DNA of 12,808 bases from an uncultured Archangium sp. (GTDB lineage: Bacteria > Myxococcota > Myxococcia > Myxococcales > Myxococcaceae), in the NCBI GenBank assembly GCA_937875615.1, contig CALNBU010000167.1, forward strand, positions 1 to 12,808, given 5' to 3'. Positions within the stretch are counted from its first letter, which is position 1, and each line of letters starts with the position of its first letter. A model generated the notes under the pieces. That model did no database searches. It saw nothing but the letters and a program-made list of their open reading frames with translations, and was not told the origin of the DNA. Shown piece by piece: positions 6,930-12,808 of this stretch. The position numbers and the translations under genes were made by a program.

Positions 6930-8669
6930 ATGAGCCGTCTGGTCGCGCCGTGTCTCGTGTTGTGTCTCGCGGTGTCGGGGTGTGGTCCCGACGACGCCTG
7001 CGACGCCACCACCTGCGAGGGCTGTTGTGATGCGCGCGGCGCGTGCGTGGACGGCACCGCCGCAGACCAGTGTGGCGCGGGCGGCGCCCGCTGCGGGGGA
7101 TGTCCGGCCGACTCCGAGTGCTTCGAGGGGCTCTGCTACCCGTCACAGACGGGCGGCGGTGTGGCGTCTGGCGGCGGCGCGCCGGGAGTCGGTGGCGGTG
7201 GCGGTGCAGGTGGCGGCGGTGGCGGTGGCGGAGGAGCGGCCGGCGGTGGCGCGCCGGTGGGCGGCGGTACGGGAGAAGACGGCGGGGCGCTCGATGCAGG
7301 CACACCCGACGCAGGCGTCGCGGTGCTGGTCGACGTGGCGCACCCCAGAGAGCTGCGCGGGGTGTGGGTGGCGACGGTCAACCGCATCGACTGGCCCCCG
7401 GAGACCAACCTCGACGTGGATGCAGGTACGGCGTCGCTGCAGGCGCTGGTGGACACCGCGGCGGAGGCCGGCCTCAACGCCATCTTCTTCCACGTGCGCC
7501 CCTGGGCCGACGCCTTCTACGAGTCACACCAGGGCGAGCCCTGGAGTCGCTTCCTGTCCGGCACCGAAGGGCAGGGCGTGGGGTGGGACCCGCTGGCGGT
7601 GTTGTTGCCCATGGCCCACGCGAAGGGCCTCGAGGTGCACGCCTGGATAAACCCGTACCGCGGCACGGTGCAGTCACTCGCCGCGCACTCGATTTCCTAC
7701 AACGGCACGCCGGTGATGAACCCCGGCGTGCCCGCCGTGCGGCAGCACGTGCTGGCGGTCATCGACGACATCCTGGGTCACTACGACGTCGACGGCGTGC
7801 ACTTCGACGACTACTTCTACCCGTACCCCGACGGGATGGCCGGCGACTTCCCGGACACCGCCACCTACGCGGCGTACACCGCCGGCGGCGGCACCCTGAA
7901 TCGAGCCGATTGGCGGCGCGCCAACGTGAATCAGCTGGTCTCGGAGGTGATGGCGCTGGTGCAGAGCGACCACCCCACGGTGCGCTTCGGCATCAGCCCC
8001 TTCGGCATCTGGAAGAGCGGCCAGCCGGTGACCGGCCTCTCGGCCTTCGACGCCATCTTCTGCGACGCGGTGGCCTGGCTCGAGAACCAGTGGGTCGACT
8101 ACCTCGCGCCGCAGCTCTACTGGCAGGAGTCGTCGCCGCAGTCGTACTCGGTGTTGTTGAACTGGTGGACGATGCAGCTCAACGGGCGGCACCTCTTCCC
8201 GGGGCTGGCGGCCTACCGGCTGTTGCCTGCGCCCACGGGCGCCAACTGGCCGCTCTCGGAGATTGCAGGGCAGGTGGCCTCCACGCGCAATCGGCGCGCG
8301 GCGCTGGCGCAGGGGAACATCCACTTCCGCATGAGCGAGGTGAGCAACGACACCAAGGGCCTCCGGACGCTGTTCCGCGACACGCTGTACGCGACGCCCG
8401 CGCTGCCGCCGGAGCTGCCGCGGCTGGTGGACGCGCCGATTCCTCCCTTCGTCCTGCCTGGCGCCTCCTCGCTGGCCGTCACCCACGCCCAGCCCGCCTC
8501 GGTGCGCGCCTACCTGCTGTACCGGCAGCAGGCGCCGGGTGAGTGGGCGCTGGTGGCCGTCGATGGCCAGCCGCAGGTCAGCTTCCCCGTGTCGAGCGGG
8601 ACCTGGGCGGTGAGCGCCATCGGCCGGGGCGGCGCGGAGTCGAGGGGCGTCCAGGTGGTGGTGCCGTGA
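6930..8669 (+). CDS. GHL10-family (YngK/DigH-like) glycoside hydrolase lipoprotein
   Basis: A 579-residue protein. Residues 1-18 are a lipoprotein signal with lipobox VSGC (Cys18). About 24-69 is a Cys-rich module (TCEGCCDARGACV ... CGGCPADSECFEGLC). About 75-119 is an almost pure Gly/Ala linker. The catalytic region, about 137-490, carries hallmarks of Pfam Glyco_hydro-like 10: RGVWVAT (143), FHVRP (187), HAWINPYR (237), DGVHFDDYFYP (288), ISPFGIW (355) and LAPQLYWQ (392), a TIM-barrel pattern with likely acidic catalytic residues around D293/D294. About 510-579 looks like a small beta domain of fibronectin-III type. E. coli DigH of this family is a lipoprotein that cuts peptidoglycan glycan strands stripped of stem peptides; a similar wall role is inferred here but the substrate is not shown. 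The long spacer would let the enzyme reach away from the membrane. The stop overlaps the ung start. Confidence 0.9.
   Translation: MSRLVAPCLVLCLAVSGCGPDDACDATTCEGCCDARGACVDGTAADQCGAGGARCGGCPADSECFEGLCYPSQTGGGVASGGGAPGVGGGGGAGGGGGGGGGAAGGGAPVGGGTGEDGGALDAGTPDAGVAVLVDVAHPRELRGVWVATVNRIDWPPETNLDVDAGTASLQALVDTAAEAGLNAIFFHVRPWADAFYESHQGEPWSRFLSGTEGQGVGWDPLAVLLPMAHAKGLEVHAWINPYRGTVQSLAAHSISYNGTPVMNPGVPAVRQHVLAVIDDILGHYDVDGVHFDDYFYPYPDGMAGDFPDTATYAAYTAGGGTLNRADWRRANVNQLVSEVMALVQSDHPTVRFGISPFGIWKSGQPVTGLSAFDAIFCDAVAWLENQWVDYLAPQLYWQESSPQSYSVLLNWWTMQLNGRHLFPGLAAYRLLPAPTGANWPLSEIAGQVASTRNRRAALAQGNIHFRMSEVSNDTKGLRTLFRDTLYATPALPPELPRLVDAPIPPFVLPGASSLAVTHAQPASVRAYLLYRQQAPGEWALVAVDGQPQVSFPVSSGTWAVSAIGRGGAESRGVQVVVP
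7152..7286 (+). repeat. Low-complexity poly-glycine linker coding tract
   Basis: The tract is dominated by GGCGGT/GGTGGC-type hexamers encoding Gly with scattered Ala, Val, Pro and Ser. In-frame hexamer slippage would change linker length without breaking the frame. Confidence 0.8.
8653..8658 (+). promoter_or_regulatory. Probable ribosome binding site of ung
   Basis: AGGTGG lies 7 bases before GTG 8666, inside the last codons of the glycoside hydrolase gene. It supports 8666 as the start; the frame is also open upstream to 8543, but that stretch has no Ung homology. Confidence 0.5.
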
Positions 8670-9337
8670 GCGCCCTGGCCGGGTTGGTGCCGGCCCCGTG
8701 GCGCGCGGTGTTGGGCGAGGCGCTGGCCGCGCCGTCCTTCGCCCGGCTCGAGTCGTTCCTCGAGGAGGCGTGGCGGAGCAGCACGGTGTTCCCGCCGCGC
8801 GCGCAGCTCTTCCGCGCGCTGGAGCTCACCCCGCCCGAGGCGGTGAAGGTGGTGCTGCTGGGGCAGGACCCGTACCCCACCGCGGGGAACGCCAACGGTC
8901 TGGCCTTCTCGGTGGCGCGAGAGAAGAAGGTGCCCGCGTCGCTCAAGAACCTCTTCCTCGGGCTGCACCGCGAGCTGGCGTTGCCCGTGCCTGCGCACGG
9001 CGAGCTGAGCGCGTGGGCGTCGCGTGGCGTGCTGCTCCTCAACACCGTGCTGACGGTGCGCGAGAAGGCGCCGCAGTCGCACCAGAAGCAGGGCTGGGAG
9101 GACTTCACCCGCGCGGTGCTGCGACACGTGGCGGCGTCGCCCCGCCGGGTGGTGTTCCTCTGCCTCGGCAAGCCCGCGCAGAAGCTGGTGGCCTCGCTGG
9201 AGACCTCACAGCCGGTGGTGTGCGCGCCGCACCCCTCTCCGCTCAACGGCCACGCCTTCGTCGACGCGGTGGTCGACGAGCGCCTCTTCACGCAGGTCTC
9301 GACGCTGCTGGGCGAGTCGCTCGACTGGCGGGTGTGA
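8666..9337 (+). CDS. ung: Uracil-DNA glycosylase, family 1
   Basis: A 223-residue protein, close to the usual size of bacterial Ung (E. coli about 229). It removes uracil from DNA, starting base excision repair in the cytoplasm. Motif A is GQDPYPTAGNANGLAFS (66-82), with the water-activating Asp68 and a uracil-stacking Phe81. LLLNTVLTVR (123-132) supplies Asn126, which reads the uracil edge. HPSPL (189-193) is the DNA-intercalating loop with catalytic His189. Pro-Thr after GQDPY, where E. coli has His-Gly, is a variant I know from actinobacterial Ung, so it is not a sign of inactivity. GTG 8666 overlaps the upstream stop (GTGA). Coupling to a wall hydrolase lipoprotein probably reflects shared transcription rather than shared function. 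The stop is 3 bases from that of the convergent Nudix gene. Confidence 0.95.
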   Translation: MSALAGLVPAPWRAVLGEALAAPSFARLESFLEEAWRSSTVFPPRAQLFRALELTPPEAVKVVLLGQDPYPTAGNANGLAFSVAREKKVPASLKNLFLGLHRELALPVPAHGELSAWASRGVLLLNTVLTVREKAPQSHQKQGWEDFTRAVLRHVAASPRRVVFLCLGKPAQKLVASLETSQPVVCAPHPSPLNGHAFVDAVVDERLFTQVSTLLGESLDWRV

Positions 9338-9340
9338 CCG

Positions 9341-9895
9341 CTACGGCGCGGCGAGCAGCGCGCGGCTCTTGCGCAGCAGTCTTCGGAGCGGCGCCTCGTC
9401 GGCCCGCGCCAGGGCGTCGTCCCACGAGAGCCACTGTGCGCCGTGCGACTCCCGGGGGTCGAAGGCCAGCGCCTCGGGGTCCTCCGCGACCACCAGGAAG
9501 CGCACGTCGAGGTGTCGGTGCGCGGGCTCGTCTTTTCTGGCGGGGATGACGTGCACGTCGACGTCGAGGGGCCTCGGCGCGCGCGGGTGCAACGCCACCC
9601 GGCAGCCGGTCTCTTCGCGCGCCTCGCGCAGCGCGGTGGCGCAGAGGTCGCCTTCGTCTTCCGGGTTGGCGTGGCCGCCGGGCTGGAGCCAGCGCTGGAG
9701 CTTCGCGTGCAGCACCAGACACACCTGCTCGCCGTCGGGGGTCACCACCACCGCGCTGCCGGTGAAGTGTGCGGGTTGCTGGTGTCGCGAGAAGGGCGAG
9801 GGCAACGCGCGGGCGGCCGAGCGCAGCTCGCGCAGGTCCCCAGCCTCCTTGTCATCGGCGGGGGCGACGGCGTCGAGCAGCGCTTCGAGGTTCAC
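9341..9895 (-). CDS. Nudix hydrolase
   Basis: A 184-residue protein read from GTG 9895, chosen because GGAGG precedes it; a GTG at 9922 would add nine residues but has no ribosome binding site. The Nudix fold runs from about 45 to 160. The Nudix box begins at GGH (73-75) and ends REAREETG (90-97), whose Glu residues bind the catalytic metal. Between the second Gly and the box Arg there are 15 residues, against 13 in the classic GX5EX7REUXEEXGU, so the loop is longer; GGH-type boxes with such loops occur in the family. These enzymes cleave nucleoside diphosphates linked to another group; the substrate here cannot be deduced. It lies 46 bases downstream of the ferredoxin-reductase-globin gene on the same strand, so it may be co-transcribed. 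Cytoplasmic, no signal peptide. Confidence 0.88.
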   Translation of the reverse strand: MNLEALLDAVAPADDKEAGDLRELRSAARALPSPFSRHQQPAHFTGSAVVVTPDGEQVCLVLHAKLQRWLQPGGHANPEDEGDLCATALREAREETGCRVALHPRAPRPLDVDVHVIPARKDEPAHRHLDVRFLVVAEDPEALAFDPRESHGAQWLSWDDALARADEAPLRRLLRKSRALLAAP

Positions 9896-9899
9896 GCGG

Positions 9900-9904
9900 C
9901 CTCC
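9900..9904 (-). promoter_or_regulatory. Ribosome binding site of the Nudix gene
   Basis: GGAGG on the minus strand, 4 bases before GTG 9895. The spacing is short but the match is the best in the gap, and it decides the start. Confidence 0.5.
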
Positions 9905-9941
9905 GTAGCATTCCCTGGGCACTTGAGGGCGCGCGAGGCCT

Positions 9942-11477
9942 TCAGGGGCTGACGCGCCGCGCGCCGCAGCCCTCGCAGTAGAGCTGGCCGGTGCGCAGGT
10001 GCATGCGGCCCCGGGTGCCGGTCAGCATCTCGTTGCCGCAGCCATCGCAGACCGCGTCGATTTCGAGCACCTCTTCGCTGAAGCCGTCGTGGGTGTACTC
10101 GACGCCATCGACGATGAGGCCGCGCTGCGCGCTCTTCACCATCTCCCGGCGGAAGAGCTCGTGGAAGGCCATCCAGTGGCGGACCAGCCGCTCCTCGATG
10201 CCGTGGGCGCGCACCACCGCCTCGAAGAGCTCCTCGCGGTAGTCGAAGAGGTCGTTCGAAAAAATCATCCAGTGGTGGGCGTTGAAGGGCCTGAGTCCGA
10301 AGTACTTGATTTCCCCTCCGAAGACGCTGGCGAGGAACTCGTACTGCTTGGAGATGGCGCGCTCCTTGGTCACCTTGTGGAAGAAGGGAGAGAGGCGCGG
10401 GTCCTCGTACACCCGGTCGTAGAACCTGGTGAGTATCTCCCGCAGGAGCGGTCCCCGCCCCAGGGCCTCCCACAGCGCGGGGTCGACCGGCCAGGCCTCG
10501 AGCTTCTCGCGGTCGCGGGGCCAGTACGGCCGCACCTCGTCGAAGGGGTCGGCGAGCACGTCGCGGCGGTTGACGCCGTTGGCCACGGCGCGCACCCGGG
10601 CGGCGTAGACCAGGTCGGGGTTGCCGCAGAGGTAGAGCGCCGTGCCGCGGAGCTCCGGGCGCGCGTCGAAGCACGCGGCCACCGCGTCGCCCGAGCCCGT
10701 CAGCTGCGTGAAGCGGAGCTGCGGGTGGCGCGCCGCGAGGGCCGTGAAGAGGGGCTCGAAGTAGGACTCCTCGGGCGCCGAGGCTGCGTGGATGACGTCG
10801 ATGGCGCCGCGTGGGCCCCGCTCGAGCGCGTCGCGCGCGACGCCCGCCAGCGGCGCGATGCCGGTGCCCGCTCCGAGCAGGAGCAGGTCGCGCTCCTTGA
10901 GCTCGTCGCGGTAGACGCACTCGCCGAGCGGCCCCTGGATTTCGATGAAGTCCCCGGCCTTGAGCTCGTGGTGAATCCACTCCGAGAGCGCGCCGCCCAG
11001 CACCAGGCTCACGTGGAGCTCGAGGTAGTAGTCGTGTCGCGCGACGCTGGCGATGGAGTAGCTGCGCACCACGCCGCCCTTCCCGCGGAGGTTGACGTAC
11101 TGGCCCGGCGTCCAGTCGAGCGTCAGCTCTGGCTCCAGCAGCAGCCGCACCACGCGAGGCGAGACCTGCTGCTTCTCCGCGACCAGCGCCTGGAGGAACA
11201 ACACCGAGCGCTCGGGCGGGCCCACGGTCAGCGACTCCGTGAGGTGGGCGACGCAGGGCAGGAAGTGCCCGGTGGAGACCAGGGCCGAGCGCAGCCCGCG
11301 CTGCGCCTGCGCCGGAGGCGTGCCCTCGAGAGCGCGCGCGAGGCACGTCTGGCAAGACCCCTTCCGGCAGGAGAAGGGGTGGTTGGAACCACCGCGGATG
11401 AGCGCGTCGAGCGCCGTCTCACCCGCCTGCACCGTGTACTCCGCCCCGTCGTGAGTAATCCGCAGCGTGCTCGTCAT
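9942..11477 (-). CDS. Four-module redox protein: [2Fe-2S] ferredoxin, FAD/NAD(P)H reductase, truncated haemoglobin, zinc-ribbon-like tail
   Basis: A 511-residue protein read from ATG 11477; there is no good Shine-Dalgarno, but homology begins here. Residues 1-88 are a plant-type ferredoxin with cluster ligands C37, C42, C45 and C75. About 92-190 is an FAD-binding barrel with RSYSIAS (138-144); about 195-305 is an NAD(P)-binding fold with GAGTGIAPL (202-210) and CGNPDLV (284-290). This ferredoxin-first order matches BenC/MmoC-type oxygenase reductases. About 340-450 is a truncated (2/2) haemoglobin: FYDRVYEDPRLSPFF (B helix, Tyr353), FGGEIKYFG, then AHHWMIFSNDLFD, where His401 fits the proximal haem ligand by spacing. 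Residues 477-504 contain C-x2-C-x20-C-x2-C, a probable zinc ribbon. The expected role is NAD(P)H-driven electron transfer to a haem that binds O2 or NO, such as NO dioxygenation as in Hmp; this is inference. No signal peptide, hence cytoplasmic. Confidence 0.92.
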   Translation of the reverse strand: MTSTLRITHDGAEYTVQAGETALDALIRGGSNHPFSCRKGSCQTCLARALEGTPPAQAQRGLRSALVSTGHFLPCVAHLTESLTVGPPERSVLFLQALVAEKQQVSPRVVRLLLEPELTLDWTPGQYVNLRGKGGVVRSYSIASVARHDYYLELHVSLVLGGALSEWIHHELKAGDFIEIQGPLGECVYRDELKERDLLLLGAGTGIAPLAGVARDALERGPRGAIDVIHAASAPEESYFEPLFTALAARHPQLRFTQLTGSGDAVAACFDARPELRGTALYLCGNPDLVYAARVRAVANGVNRRDVLADPFDEVRPYWPRDREKLEAWPVDPALWEALGRGPLLREILTRFYDRVYEDPRLSPFFHKVTKERAISKQYEFLASVFGGEIKYFGLRPFNAHHWMIFSNDLFDYREELFEAVVRAHGIEERLVRHWMAFHELFRREMVKSAQRGLIVDGVEYTHDGFSEEVLEIDAVCDGCGNEMLTGTRGRMHLRTGQLYCEGCGARRVSP

Positions 11478-11539
11478 CGGAGAGACTCTGCACGCATCCG
11501 CGGCACTTCGTACAGTGGGCGAGCGGACTACATCGGCGG
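11478..11539 (-). other. Gap between the YceI gene and the ferredoxin-reductase-globin gene
   Basis: 62 bases. I see no T-run terminator, no convincing promoter and no NsrR- or FNR-like operator. A weak inverted repeat (CACT..AGTG, 6-base loop) is present but short. Co-transcription from the YceI gene is possible. Confidence 0.4.
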
Positions 11540-12067
11540 CTACTTCTTCGTCAGCTCGACCTCGATGGTGATTTCCACCTTCTCGCCCACCACCACGCCG
11601 CCGGCCTCGATGGCCGCGTTCCAGTTGAGGCCGAAGTCCTTGCGGTTGATGGTGGTGTGGGCGCGGGCGCCGCGCTTGACGTTGCCCCAGGGGTCCTTGT
11701 GCTCGGGGGCGAAGTCCTCGACGTCGAGGATGACCTCGCGAGAGACGCCGCGGATGGACAGCTCGCCCTGCACCTTGAAGGCGCTGGCGCTGCCGGGCTG
11801 GAACTGCTTCGAGGTGAAGACCAGCTCGGGGAACTTCTCGACCTCGAAGAAGTCGGCGCTGCGCAGGTGGTTGTCGCGGTCGGCGGTGCCGGTGTTGACG
11901 CTCTTCGCGTCGATGCGCACCTCGAGCTTCGACTTCGAGAGGTCCTGCTCGTCGAGCTCCAGCGTGCCGGAGTAGCTCTCGAAGCGGCCCTTCGTCCACG
12001 AGACCATCAGGTGACGAACGCGGAAGCCAACCTCGGAGTGAGCGGTGTCGATGACCCAGGAAGACAT
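11540..12067 (-). CDS. YceI-family protein (cytoplasmic form)
   Basis: A 175-residue protein from ATG 12067, with AAAGGG six bases upstream. Family signatures include WVIDTAHSEVGFRVRHLM (4-21), FESYSGTLELD (29-39), RDNHLRSADFFEVEKFP (64-80), VQGELSIRGVSREV (99-112) and NRKDFGLNWN (141-150). YceI proteins are single-domain lipocalin-like barrels known to bind polyisoprenoids, such as quinone-like lipids, in a central cavity. E. coli YceI is periplasmic with a signal peptide; this one starts directly at the barrel, so it should stay in the cytoplasm. Length is normal for the short form. It lies 62 bases upstream of the ferredoxin-reductase-globin gene on the same strand. A shared role, for example handling a lipid or quinone in a redox stress response, is inference. 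Confidence 0.93.
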   Translation of the reverse strand: MSSWVIDTAHSEVGFRVRHLMVSWTKGRFESYSGTLELDEQDLSKSKLEVRIDAKSVNTGTADRDNHLRSADFFEVEKFPELVFTSKQFQPGSASAFKVQGELSIRGVSREVILDVEDFAPEHKDPWGNVKRGARAHTTINRKDFGLNWNAAIEAGGVVVGEKVEITIEVELTKK

Positions 12068-12147
12068 GTGCTGCCCTTTCGATGCGTGGCCAGAAGTGAG
12101 TTTCGGGCGACGGTCACGAAGTAGGGGTCCGGCGCGCGCGGCGCCAG
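12068..12147 (-). other. Gap between the membrane protein gene and the YceI gene
   Basis: 80 bases. Just after the membrane protein stop there is a G/C inverted repeat (12131-12145, 5-base stem, 5-base loop) with no following T-run, so a terminator is doubtful. The AT-richer part nearer YceI may hold its promoter, but no clear -35/-10 pair is visible. Confidence 0.4.
12074..12079 (-). promoter_or_regulatory. Ribosome binding site of the YceI-family gene
   Basis: AAAGGG on the minus strand, 6 bases before ATG 12067. It rules out the in-frame readings that continue further upstream. Confidence 0.55.
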
Positions 12148-12808
12148 TCACGTGTCTGCAGAAGACTGTTCCAGATTTCGAACGAGGTGCGTGGCCGCCG
12201 CGGCGACGCCCAGGCCCACGGCCAGCGCCAGCGAGATGCGCGAGACGGGCGCCAGACCCACCAACAGCAGCGCCAGCGACGCGAGCCCCAGCGACACCAG
12301 GAAGCCGGTGCGCAGCGCGGTGGCGCCGGGCGGGCCGGCCGTCACCAGCACCACCAGCGGCGGCAGCAGGAACAGCGGCGCGGAGCCGGTGTCGAGGCCG
12401 AAGCCGAAGGTGCCGGTGGTGCCCAGCGTCACCGCCGAGGCCAGCGCGGCGGCCAGCGCGGTCAGCCCGGCCTGCGCGGGCCGGCGCGTCAGCAGCAACA
12501 GTGCCAGCGCGCCGACGCCGACGAGCAACCCGAGGCCCAGCCACAACCCGCGGGTGAGGTCGGCCTCCATGTCGTCCTCGGAGGAGGCGTCCTCGGTGGC
12601 GGCGTCACCGGCGTCGGCGTGCGGCTCCAGGAGGTCGGCCAGCACGCCTGCGGCGCGCGTGCGGAACGCCGCTGGCAGGTCGTCACCCAGCGGCGCCAGC
12701 AGCGCGTCGGTGCGCACCGCCAGGCGTCCGTCGCGCACCCGCGCCAGCACCGTCTCGGTGAAGGCGTCGGCGTGCTCCGCCACGTCGGGGAAGGTGGCGG
12801 CGGCGGCG
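12148..12808 (-). CDS. Multi-pass membrane protein, N-terminus outside window; function unknown
   Basis: The frame runs open off the right edge (minus-strand 5' end); 219 full codons plus the stop are visible. A GTG at 12783 could be a start, but the frame continues upstream as Ala-rich sequence with no stop, so I treat the gene as incomplete. The first about 85 visible residues are soluble, with an acidic linker (DAGDAATEDASSEDD) leading to about five hydrophobic segments: LWLGLGLLVGVGALALLLL, then LTALAAALASAVTLG, LFLLPPLVVLVTAG, GFLVSLGLASLALLLVGL and ISLALAVGLGVAAAATHLV. A short polar tail ends in SSADT. I do not recognise a family. The layout (soluble N-terminal part, membrane C-terminal part) would fit a membrane-anchored regulatory or assembly protein, but nothing visible proves it. 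Confidence 0.75.
   Translation of the reverse strand, partial: AAAATFPDVAEHADAFTETVLARVRDGRLAVRTDALLAPLGDDLPAAFRTRAAGVLADLLEPHADAGDAATEDASSEDDMEADLTRGLWLGLGLLVGVGALALLLLTRRPAQAGLTALAAALASAVTLGTTGTFGFGLDTGSAPLFLLPPLVVLVTAGPPGATALRTGFLVSLGLASLALLLVGLAPVSRISLALAVGLGVAAAATHLVRNLEQSSADT

Noticed and set aside
5300..7057. 585-codon minus-strand frame opposite the OmpA-family gene
   Set aside because: No domain is recognisable, whereas the + strand encodes clear TSP3 and OmpA motifs.
9999..11975. 658-codon open frame on the + strand opposite the ferredoxin-reductase-globin and YceI genes
   Set aside because: The minus-strand genes have clear domain motifs. The antisense frame reads as low-complexity Ala/Arg/Glu/Val sequence with no family signature, the usual product of very high GC content.
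11478..11999. Upstream extension of the ferredoxin-reductase-globin frame into the YceI gene
   Set aside because: The extra residues have no ferredoxin similarity and overlap a well-supported YceI gene; the ferredoxin fold begins right at ATG 11477.
12131..12145. G/C hairpin just after the membrane protein stop as a terminator
   Set aside because: The stem is only 5 bases and no T-tract follows on the minus strand.
1..12808. CRISPR array, tRNA, rRNA or mobile element
   Set aside because: No regularly spaced direct repeats, no tRNA-like cloverleaf or conserved rRNA sequence and no transposase or integrase motifs were found. Gene order and base composition look uniform throughout.

Overview
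The window is a very GC-rich, gene-dense bacterial segment with nine coding regions, six of them abutting or overlapping. Strong third-position G/C, two Cys-rich lipoproteins (one with a poly-glycine spacer) and an OmpA protein with thrombospondin type-3 repeats point to a deltaproteobacterial lineage, most likely Myxococcota. That assignment is inference from style; no rRNA or marker gene is present. I see no tRNA, rRNA, CRISPR array, transposase, integrase or attachment site, and no gene-free stretch reaches 300 bases.

Left part (1-9337, all + strand). An incomplete C-terminal part of a large protein (1-975) is followed by a full paralogue of 1431 residues (972-5267), a predicted lipoprotein. 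Both share a helical stretch and a small Cys-containing C-terminal domain. A beta-barrel/TSP3/OmpA outer-membrane protein (5264-6874) follows. The three genes are joined by 4-base stop/start overlaps (ATGA, GTGA), so they look like one translationally coupled envelope operon. After 55 bases comes a GHL10-family (YngK/DigH-like) glycoside hydrolase lipoprotein (6930-8669), whose stop overlaps the start of a family-1 uracil-DNA glycosylase gene, ung (8666-9337).

Right part (12808-9341, all - strand, convergent with the left part; the ung and Nudix stops are 3 bases apart). Reading leftwards: an incomplete multi-pass membrane protein, a cytoplasmic YceI-family protein, a 511-residue multidomain redox protein, and a Nudix hydrolase. 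The redox protein is the most unusual gene here: plant-type [2Fe-2S] ferredoxin, FAD/NAD(P)H reductase, truncated haemoglobin and a four-Cys zinc-ribbon-like tail in one chain. It resembles a flavohaemoglobin assembled in the reverse order.

Two points deserve follow-up: the ferredoxin-reductase-globin fusion, and the tandem large envelope proteins. The order of features in the latter (long helix, hydrophobic hinge, long helix, small beta domain ending in an IRY-type strand) recalls the channel and TcB-binding end of Tc-toxin TcA subunits. That second comparison comes from reading alone and needs a profile search.
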